In this document: positions 1-6,087 of the stretch, in pieces | Layout of the letters: each line of letters opens with the position of its first letter | Numbering within the stretch: position 1 is the first letter of the stretch | NCBI GenBank assembly: GCA_003509845.1 | Contig: DOMR01000022.1 | Location: 1-8,390 of the forward strand | Length of the DNA stretch: 8,390 nt | Origin: Chitinophagaceae bacterium | GTDB taxonomy: Bacteria; Bacteroidota; Bacteroidia; Chitinophagales; Chitinophagaceae | Direction: 5' to 3' | The notes under the pieces: model-generated | What the model saw: only the letters and a program-made list of their open reading frames with translations | Database searches by the model: none | Told to the model about the DNA's origin: nothing | Program-made: the position numbers and the translations under genes

Positions 1-33
1 GAACAAAGTGAAAGCGCCATCCAGTTATTCTTG
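1..33. repeat. Copy 1 of a 33-nt direct repeat (probably cut by the window edge)
   Basis: This copy matches 48-80 at 30 of 33 positions with a 47-nt period. The differences are AA against GC at 5-6 and T against A at 25. It is richer in G and C than the AT-rich surroundings and lies outside any gene. Before copy 2 there is a GCTGCGCTT segment (39-47). If that belongs to the unit, the matching part of copy 1 lies before the window and the array may continue leftwards. Read forward it could encode a few residues ending at a TAG at 37-39, but it is better explained as a non-coding repeat. Confidence 0.75.
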
Positions 34-47
34 AATTAGCTGCGCTT

Positions 48-80
48 GAACGCAGTGAAAGCGCCATCCAGATATTCTTG
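48..80. repeat. Copy 2 of the 33-nt direct repeat, with hairpin potential
   Basis: This copy is nearly identical to 1-33. With the preceding bases it can form two mutually exclusive hairpins: CTGCG (40-44) with CGCAG (51-55), or GCGCTT (42-47) with AAGCGC (59-64). Short GC-richer units with internal inverted repeats in intergenic DNA resemble the REP-like dispersed repeats seen in many bacterial genomes. Similarity between the two copies ends at 80, just before the A-tract of the operon terminator. Membership of a genome-wide family is inference. Confidence 0.75.
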
Positions 81-83
81 TAT

Positions 84-123
84 AAAAAAAAGGGCACCAA
101 CTATAAATAGTCGATGCCCTTTT
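84..123 (-). terminator. Intrinsic terminator of the susCD end of the cluster
   Basis: On the minus strand, positions 119-92 form a 12-bp stem (GGGCATCGACTA with TAGTTGGTGCCC, two G-T wobbles) around a TTTA tetraloop. A run of eight T follows (84-91). Four A before the stem (120-123) can pair with the first Ts and lengthen it. The hairpin begins 19 nt after the SusD stop codon, where the end of the transcript is expected. In the opposite direction only four T follow the stem, so any bidirectional action should be weaker. Confidence 0.92.
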
Positions 124-142
124 AAGTAATTATAAGTTAAAC

Positions 143-1573
143 CTAATTGGAATATCCAGGGTTTTGTTGAATTATTGAATTTGCTAAAATTTCAGAATTT
201 GGAATAGGTAATATAAATCTAAAATTACCAGCAGGTAATGTTGCAGATGCAGTTGTACGTGCATCACTAGGTAAACGACTTATAGCTATATTTCTTCTTT
301 TAGCATCCCAAAAACGATGACCCTCAAATGGTAATTCTTTGAAGCGCTCTGTCATGATTGCATTTATTAATAAATCTTTGGTTAAAAAAGAAGCATTAAC
401 ATATCCTGTAATACGCGCCTTTCTTAAATCATTTAAATCGGCAGTTGCGCCAACTATATCATTAGTTTCAGCTTTAGATTCAGCACGAATTAAATACATT
501 TCACCAGTTCTGAAAACTTTCGCATCAGCCACGTTTTCTGTAGGTGTACCATAGCCAGCACCTGCATATTTCGCTATAATTTTTGAAGGACGTGGATTCT
601 TTAATAATGGCTCATTTTTAAAATAAGCATTAAATCGAACGTCTTGAATTTGATCATAAGAATCCCATAATTTATCTGAAGGTAGCCAAGTAATGGTGCC
701 AATATTTGTGGCGTTTGCGGATGTACCTCTAAATAAAGATCCAATTTTTGTTCCTGTTGCAGATGTTCTACTTAATTTAAATGCAACTTCCGTGTTGCTT
801 AAATCCTTCCAAATATTATTAAATGTAGCGGCAGTAGCCAAAGGTAAAGCATTGATATATTCAGTACTAAATGTGATTGCATTTGCATAATCTTTGGTAT
901 ACAAAGCAACTCTTGCTTGTAAACCTGTTATAGCATTTTTATTGGCTCTATAAATATCAGTAGTAACCTGAGGAACTAGCGTCTTTGCTGTCGCTAAATC
1001 AGCATTTAATTTAGCAAAATAGGGCGTTACAGTAATTCTAGCCTTAGGTGTTAATGAGGGTGTTTCCATATAAGCAAGTGCTAATTCAGTACCTACCGAT
1101 GTATTACTATAATAACGATACAATTCAAAATGAGCAAAGGCTCTTAAAAATAATGCTTCGCCTTTTAGTTTTAATTTCAATGCCTCTTCTGTTGCATTCG
1201 CTGCCTTTGCCTTAGGAAGTGCCTCCAAAACTCTGTTGACCCTATCAATAATTAGATATTGAACTGGAAATGCTGTATAGTTGTCACGCAAACCAATATC
1301 TGTTGATCCATATTGCCATTCGTGAGTGGTTGCAGCATTATAAAATTCGCCAACTTTTACTTCATCAGAAAGCGTACTATTCAATAAAATACCCATTTCT
1401 ACGTTCATTGCAGAATAGCCTCCAATAATTCCTTGTTCATTATTGTTTACAGTTAATAAAGCAATATCTCCCCCAATAAAATCAGTCTCTTTAACATCGA
1501 TTACTTTACTACATGAAGTAACAAAAAGAGATATGATTAAAACAGTGCCAATAAACAGATTAATATTTTTCAT
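143..1573 (-). CDS. SusD/RagB-family surface glycan-binding lipoprotein
   Basis: This 476-residue outer-membrane lipoprotein is predicted to bind a glycan or other nutrient and act as the lid of the SusC channel encoded just upstream. Residues 1-20 are a hydrophobic signal ending in a lipobox (V18-T19-S20-C21), with Cys21 the acylation site. A TPR-like helical segment carries the family signature GEALFLRAFAHFELYRY (138-154). The C-terminal SusD/RagB region has ERFKELPFEGHRFWDAKR (409-426), an ILPIP segment (454-458) and the terminal QQNPGY (469-474), all typical. The length is at the compact end for the family. There is no cysteine other than the lipid anchor. The start was chosen because it gives a full lipoprotein signal; no Shine-Dalgarno precedes it, only an A-rich leader. 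The gene lies 19 bp after susC and is followed by a strong terminator. The ligand cannot be inferred. Confidence 0.96.
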   Translation of the reverse strand: MKNINLFIGTVLIISLFVTSCSKVIDVKETDFIGGDIALLTVNNNEQGIIGGYSAMNVEMGILLNSTLSDEVKVGEFYNAATTHEWQYGSTDIGLRDNYTAFPVQYLIIDRVNRVLEALPKAKAANATEEALKLKLKGEALFLRAFAHFELYRYYSNTSVGTELALAYMETPSLTPKARITVTPYFAKLNADLATAKTLVPQVTTDIYRANKNAITGLQARVALYTKDYANAITFSTEYINALPLATAATFNNIWKDLSNTEVAFKLSRTSATGTKIGSLFRGTSANATNIGTITWLPSDKLWDSYDQIQDVRFNAYFKNEPLLKNPRPSKIIAKYAGAGYGTPTENVADAKVFRTGEMYLIRAESKAETNDIVGATADLNDLRKARITGYVNASFLTKDLLINAIMTERFKELPFEGHRFWDAKRRNIAISRLPSDARTTASATLPAGNFRFILPIPNSEILANSIIQQNPGYSN

Positions 1574-1592
1574 TTTTATTTATTTTATTCGT

Positions 1593-4500
1593 TTAAAAAT
1601 TAAGATCAATCCCCAATGTATAAACCGATGGATTTGGGTATTCATTTAAACTAATATTATTATTGTCTTCAGGATCTAATCCTCTCCAAGGACTCCAAAT
1701 TTTTAAATTTTGTCCTTGTAAAAACAATCTTCCGCCAGAAAAAATAGGATTACTATTACGTCCTTTAATTTCAGGTAACTGATACGAAATTAATAAGTTT
1801 CTAAAACGTACAAACTTAGCATCTTCTAAATCGGAAGAAGTAAAGCCTCTATCAAATTTTGATGCCTGAAATGGTTTAATATCTCCAGGTTGTTGCCATT
1901 GACCATCTATCAATTCTCTTGAAGCCCTAACCGAAGCATGATATCCCGGGGTACCTCTTGTAATCCAGTTTCTAGTATTATTGCTTCTTACAACATCAAA
2001 TTGGTAAGTAAATAAACCAGCTACAGAGAAAGATTTGTATCGAATTTCGAAATCAAACCCTCCCTGATGAACAGGCAAATAATTTCCAAATTTAGCGAAC
2101 TGACCTGCTTTAGCAATATCATTGGTTGTGGTACCATCTGGTGCTTCATATAAAGGTGATCCTGTAGCAGGATCTACTCCTAAATAATTATAAGTATAAT
2201 GAGACCCATAAGGTAAACCTTTTCTAATCACAAAGGTTCCTAGGAAATATTCATTTACTACACCTAAATCTTCAATATTATTTTTATTCATTGAATGATT
2301 AAACCCTAACGTTAAACCAAAATTTCTATTTTTAATCACATCCACTTTAGCATTTAACTCAAAACCTTTATTAGACATTTTACCTGCGTTAATATTCAAA
2401 CTAGAAAAACCAGTAGTCCCACTTAATGGCTGGCTAACAAACATGTCCACTGTTAAATTTTTATAAACATCAAGATTAAACCTTGCACGATTATTCCAAA
2501 AAGCAAAGTCTAAGCCTAAATTGGTTTTCTGAATATATTCAATTTTCAAATCAGGATTACCAGGTGTTGAAGGACGAAGCCCAGTAATAGTAGAACCCGC
2601 ATAAGTTACAGTGGAATAAGCAGGAACCTGTGGCCCTTGATAGTTAGTTACACTTACTAATCCTGCACCATAACTACTAGTTGCAATTGAACCAATATTT
2701 GGAATAATACCATAAGAAGCCCTAAATTTTAACTCATCAAACATGGTTAATTTTTTTAGGAATTTTTCATTTAACATATTCCAACTTGCACCTGCCGACC
2801 AAGTGGTAATTTCTCTATTTTCTACATTAACAATTCTTGAAGTACCATCTCGACGTACACTAGCATTTAAAGTATAGCGATTATCATAGGTATATTTCAG
2901 GTTTGAAAAGTATGACCTTATACCAAAACCAGATTTAGCACTTGATCCATATTGAGGAGTAGTAGCTGCTCCATTTGTAGGAATTGTACCTGCACCTTGT
3001 CCTGTTTCAGATAACCTTGGATCTATATTATATAAAGTAAAACCAAGACCTCTTTGATACCCACGTACTATTTCATAATAAAGCCCCCCTTCTATTTCAT
3101 TTTTCCCAATTTTTTCATTGTAAACAGCACTAGATGTGTTTATAAAATCAGATCTTAAACCATAAGCTTCTTGAGTTATACCGGCATTGAATGTTTGAAG
3201 TTGCCCTACATATGATCTTGGGCTAACGTAACGATTATTATAATTGCTTCCAACATCTACTCCTAAAGTATTTTTTAAAGTAACGGTTGGGAATAATTTG
3301 TAAGCTATTACCCCATTTGCATTTGCTTTTATTTGATCAATTCCACGACTAGAATTTTGTATACCTTCTAATAAATTAGCAACTTGTTTTAATGCCATAT
3401 TGGTACTAGATCCAAAATTCAAAGAACCATCAGTTTTATAAGGATTTTCGTAAGTCTTTGCACGGAAAGTCATTTCAAAAGGATTTCTTGTTCCACTACC
3501 TAACTCACCTTCCGCAATTTTTGTTTTTGAATATCCAACGGTTGAGCTTAATTGAAACGATAATTTATTCACCGTGTGATCTAAATTAAAACGAACTGTG
3601 TATCTTTTTAAAGAAGAGCCCAGATCAATACCTTGTTGATCAAAATAGGCGGTTGATAAATAGAATTTAGTTTTGTCATTTCCTCCAAGTACTGATAATT
3701 CATGTGATTTAGATATGCCCTGACGATAAAATATATTAGCGTAATCAATGTCGATTGCCCCAATACTATCTAACATAAATTGTTTTCTTGTTGCATCCAT
3801 ACCAGCAGGAAGTGCTGGATTTTTTGGAGAATAGGTCCAACCCGGGGTACCTGCTAGTTTTTCCCTTTCTTCATATGCCAACATCTCTTTGGTATTCATC
3901 ATGTTTATTCTAGAAAAATCAGGCGCCTGTGTATAACCGTATTGCGATTTATAGGTTACTTGTGTTTTTGCATTTTTACCTCTTTTTGAAGTAATAACAA
4001 TTACTCCAGTACCTCCTCTAGCTCCATATAAAGCAGCAGCACTTGCATCTTTTAAAACAGTAATAGACTCAAAATCGTCTGGATTAATGGTTTGCATATC
4101 AAATGAAGGCATTGGAACTCCATCAAGGACAAATAAAGGTTGCGTACCTGCACCTGAAATAGATTGAATACCCCTAATAGTGATGGTAGCACTTGCACCA
4201 GGACGACCAGAGCCAGAGTTCACCAACATACCAGGAACGCGACCTTGAAGCGCTTGGTCAAATGAACCCATTGGAACATCATTTACTGTTTTACCACTAA
4301 TAGTTGTAGCAGCACCCGCAAATTGCGTTTTACGCTCACGTGAATAACCTGTAATAACAACTTCTTCCAGTAATTTAGTATCAATTACAAGTGAGATATT
4401 AATTGTATTTCCTTTACCAACTGTCGCAGTAAAATTCTCATATCCAACATAACTAAAAACAATTGTTTTAGCTTTTGTAGTTATTTTGTAATTACCATTT

Positions 4501-4664
4501 GCATCAGACAAGGATTTAGCTGACCCTGCATTAATTGTTACACCACCTAAGCCTGTATTTGTTTTTTGATCCACTACCTTGCCAGTAATCATTCTTGTAT
4601 CCTGTGCATAAAGTGAGGCAGTATAACAAATAAGAAGAAATGTTAAGACTACTAGTTTTCTCAT
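1593..4664 (-). CDS. SusC/RagA-family TonB-dependent outer-membrane transporter
   Basis: This 1023-residue transporter is predicted to import oligosaccharide (or another nutrient) across the outer membrane with TonB-ExbBD energy, paired with the adjacent SusD. Residues 1-20 are a signal peptide with probable cleavage at LYA/Q. Residues about 25-95 form a carboxypeptidase-regulatory-like beta domain (ITGKVVD start, FSYVGYE at 70-76), the usual N-terminal extension of SusC proteins. The motif EEVVITGY (100-107) leads into the plug, about 110-230, which contains TIRGIQS (162-168), LFVLDGVP (177-184) and ITVLKDASAAALYGARGG (201-218). The rest is a beta-barrel ending in YTLGIDLNF with the terminal aromatic residue expected of outer-membrane barrels. 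No STN domain is present, so direct sigma/anti-sigma signalling is not suggested. There is no cysteine after the signal peptide. Length is normal and the frame is intact. The substrate is unknown. Confidence 0.97.
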   Translation of the reverse strand: MRKLVVLTFLLICYTASLYAQDTRMITGKVVDQKTNTGLGGVTINAGSAKSLSDANGNYKITTKAKTIVFSYVGYENFTATVGKGNTINISLVIDTKLLEEVVITGYSRERKTQFAGAATTISGKTVNDVPMGSFDQALQGRVPGMLVNSGSGRPGASATITIRGIQSISGAGTQPLFVLDGVPMPSFDMQTINPDDFESITVLKDASAAALYGARGGTGVIVITSKRGKNAKTQVTYKSQYGYTQAPDFSRINMMNTKEMLAYEEREKLAGTPGWTYSPKNPALPAGMDATRKQFMLDSIGAIDIDYANIFYRQGISKSHELSVLGGNDKTKFYLSTAYFDQQGIDLGSSLKRYTVRFNLDHTVNKLSFQLSSTVGYSKTKIAEGELGSGTRNPFEMTFRAKTYENPYKTDGSLNFGSSTNMALKQVANLLEGIQNSSRGIDQIKANANGVIAYKLFPTVTLKNTLGVDVGSNYNNRYVSPRSYVGQLQTFNAGITQEAYGLRSDFINTSSAVYNEKIGKNEIEGGLYYEIVRGYQRGLGFTLYNIDPRLSETGQGAGTIPTNGAATTPQYGSSAKSGFGIRSYFSNLKYTYDNRYTLNASVRRDGTSRIVNVENREITTWSAGASWNMLNEKFLKKLTMFDELKFRASYGIIPNIGSIATSSYGAGLVSVTNYQGPQVPAYSTVTYAGSTITGLRPSTPGNPDLKIEYIQKTNLGLDFAFWNNRARFNLDVYKNLTVDMFVSQPLSGTTGFSSLNINAGKMSNKGFELNAKVDVIKNRNFGLTLGFNHSMNKNNIEDLGVVNEYFLGTFVIRKGLPYGSHYTYNYLGVDPATGSPLYEAPDGTTTNDIAKAGQFAKFGNYLPVHQGGFDFEIRYKSFSVAGLFTYQFDVVRSNNTRNWITRGTPGYHASVRASRELIDGQWQQPGDIKPFQASKFDRGFTSSDLEDAKFVRFRNLLISYQLPEIKGRNSNPIFSGGRLFLQGQNLKIWSPWRGLDPEDNNNISLNEYPNPSVYTLGIDLNF

Positions 4665-4826
4665 GATTTAAAAAATTTTTATAAAGATAATGATATGTTA
4701 ACATATATATAACATAAATGTAAATATGAATAGCTTTGAAATATAAGAATTTTAACCTGATATCTGATCTGTTTAAAAGATATAATAAAATCTATAACTT
4801 TTATTTAACATAATAAAAAAAATACC
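4665..4826. other. 162-bp AT-rich leader between the TlpA-like gene and susC
   Basis: This gap is long enough for its own promoter, but I see no convincing one. The minus strand has no TTTG at all. The nearest matches to the TAnnTTTG element are TATATTTC (4738-4745) and TATCTTTA (4682-4689), each with its last base wrong. No GC-rich terminator hairpin follows the TlpA-like stop, only a T8 run (minus strand, 4815-4822) without a stem. A perfect 14-bp palindrome is at 4693-4706 and an AAAAATTTTT tract at 4671-4680. SusCD is therefore either transcribed from upstream or driven by a non-canonical promoter here. Confidence 0.6.
4693..4706. promoter_or_regulatory. 14-bp perfect palindrome upstream of susC, possible operator
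   Basis: ATATGTTAACATAT is an exact inverted repeat about 28 bp upstream of the susC start codon. On the minus strand a second partial copy (ATGTTATAT) overlaps its upstream side. The position suits a repressor or activator site, or a small mRNA hairpin near the start. In such AT-rich DNA a palindrome of this length may arise by chance, and no recognised regulator motif matches it. Confidence 0.25.
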
Positions 4827-5993
4827 CTAATCTGGTAATAAGGAAGCCAACTTCGCTACTAACTCCGAATGCAATTTTTCACTGTTACCCAAAATGCGCA
4901 TAACAAACTTTCCATTTTGATCAATTAAAAATTTAGTTGGATAACCATTAATATCATAAGCTTTTACAGCATCAAAAACTTGCGGATCGTATAAAATTTG
5001 CAGCCAGTTAATACCGTCTTCTTTAACAGCTTTTCTCCATGCTTTATCTTGGTCAGCTATATTTTTACTATTAACTTCATTAGAAATACCAATAATTTCA
5101 AACCCCTTATTCTTATACTTTTCATACAGTTTTTTAAGCGCTGGGTGACTGATTCTACATGGCACACACCAACTTCCCCAAAAATCAATTAAAATAACTT
5201 TTCCCTTTAAATTTTCAAGATTAACTATTTGGCCATCAATACCAACTTGAGAAAATGGAATAATAGGCTTGCCTATTGCTGTATTTTTATTGCTTTCAAT
5301 TTTATTATAAAGTAGTACTCCAGTTTTAGTAGATTTAAAAGCCGTTGGGAAACTATTAAACTTTTCATCTAGCTCATTATTTGTTAATACCAAAAATAAA
5401 GACTGTAACATTAAAAGGCTGGCAAAATAATTGGGATTATTGTCAATAAATATTGCTCTGTCTTTTTGATTTTTCTTTTTATAAAATAATTGCTTAGCAT
5501 TAATATCTGCAAGACCAACTGTATCTTTTGCATTATACTTTTGATTTTGCAATTTTTGTAGTTGGTAACTAGCTATTACTTGTAAAGTGTCTTGTATTCT
5601 AAATTTTTCGTAAGCTATTACTTCAATATTATTAGATTGTATTTTAGAAAGGAATACGGTTTTTGCATCTCCTTGAATAAGATATTCTGTGTTTGTTAAC
5701 AAAAACATTAAGGAAGGTGGCATTGCTACCGCCTTACCTACTTTTAAATATAATGTGGTATCTAGCACATCTATTCTAGCAAATTGAGGATCTTCAGTAA
5801 AACCTTTCCACAAAAAGCTTTTATCTGATTGCTGAGTTAGTGTATCAATAACATATTTATTATTTCTTTGAGAGTAAATTCTTATCTTGTTTTCAGCTAT
5901 ACCATCAAGTTTAATTTTAACTTCAAATCCTGTTTGTGCACTAATTGTTGATGAAATAAAAACAAGTAGAAAAAAAAGACACGCTTTATTCAT
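4827..5993 (-). CDS. DUF4369 and TlpA/ResA-like thioredoxin-fold periplasmic protein
   Basis: This 388-residue exported protein is a predicted thiol-disulfide oxidoreductase. Residues 1-19 are a signal peptide (cleavage probably ISA/Q). Residues about 20-110 are a beta-rich DUF4369-like domain (FEVKIKLDG start, typical of Bacteroidota), followed by a charged, mostly helical linker to about 240. The C-terminal thioredoxin fold, about 245-388, has GKVILIDFWGSWCVPC with catalytic Cys276 and Cys279, a YEKY...GFEIIGIS segment, and the cis-proline in NGYPTKFLID (Pro352). The active-site pair is CVPC rather than the more common CGPC. Such proteins reduce or isomerise disulfides in the envelope, some in cytochrome c maturation; the client here is unknown. 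The first ATG is chosen because it carries the signal; the leader is A-rich with no Shine-Dalgarno. The gene lies 92 bp after the GH2 gene and 162 bp before susC. SusC and SusD lack suitable cysteines, so a direct folding role for them is unlikely. Confidence 0.92.
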   Translation of the reverse strand: MNKACLFFLLVFISSTISAQTGFEVKIKLDGIAENKIRIYSQRNNKYVIDTLTQQSDKSFLWKGFTEDPQFARIDVLDTTLYLKVGKAVAMPPSLMFLLTNTEYLIQGDAKTVFLSKIQSNNIEVIAYEKFRIQDTLQVIASYQLQKLQNQKYNAKDTVGLADINAKQLFYKKKNQKDRAIFIDNNPNYFASLLMLQSLFLVLTNNELDEKFNSFPTAFKSTKTGVLLYNKIESNKNTAIGKPIIPFSQVGIDGQIVNLENLKGKVILIDFWGSWCVPCRISHPALKKLYEKYKNKGFEIIGISNEVNSKNIADQDKAWRKAVKEDGINWLQILYDPQVFDAVKAYDINGYPTKFLIDQNGKFVMRILGNSEKLHSELVAKLASLLPD

Positions 5994-6007
5994 TTTATAT
6001 AATTTAT

Positions 6008-6044
6008 CAAATATATGAAAATAGAATCACAAGAGGTTTACAAA
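6008..6044 (-). promoter_or_regulatory. Possible Bacteroidota-type promoter for the TlpA-like gene
   Basis: The minus strand carries TATATTTG (6015-6008), an exact match to the TAnnTTTG -7 element of Bacteroidota housekeeping promoters, ending 14 nt before the start codon. A TTTG that could serve as the -33 element is at 6044-6041, but the 25-nt spacing is longer than usual. The implied leader would be very short. It would allow expression independent of GH2, in keeping with the weak hairpin just upstream. Chance matches are common in AT-rich DNA. Confidence 0.3.
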
Positions 6045-6049
6045 CACTT

Positions 6050-6087
6050 AAAAAAAATCAGTATTTATAAAACTTAATTAACTGATT
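6050..6087 (-). terminator. Weak hairpin with T-run after the GH2 gene
   Basis: On the minus strand AATCAGT (6087-6081), which includes the AA of the GH2 stop codon, can pair with ACTGATT (6062-6056). A run of eight T follows, two of which are inside the stem. The stem is only 7 bp, the loop is 18 nt and the GC content is low, so termination would be partial at best. It could trim the GH2 mRNA end or reduce read-through into the TlpA-like gene. Confidence 0.35.

Noticed and set aside
1..39. C-terminal end of a plus-strand gene entering from the left (a short open frame ending at TAG 37-39)
   Set aside because: The same amino-acid run reappears from copy 2 in a different frame relative to copy 1 (47-nt period), which fits a repeated DNA element better than a protein end.
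1..80. CRISPR array
   Set aside because: Only two copies are visible, the interval between them is 14 nt (too short for a spacer), and no cas gene is present.
693..890. Plus-strand open reading frames antisense to the susD gene (also 339-554 and 1443-1649)
   Set aside because: They are antisense to intact SusD sequence (the last also overlaps the end of susC) with low-complexity hydrophobic translations. They are side effects of codon bias on the opposite strand.
4738..4745. TATATTTC on the minus strand as the susC promoter -7 element
   Set aside because: The last base deviates from TAnnTTTG and there is no TTTG-like -33 element at any reasonable distance upstream.
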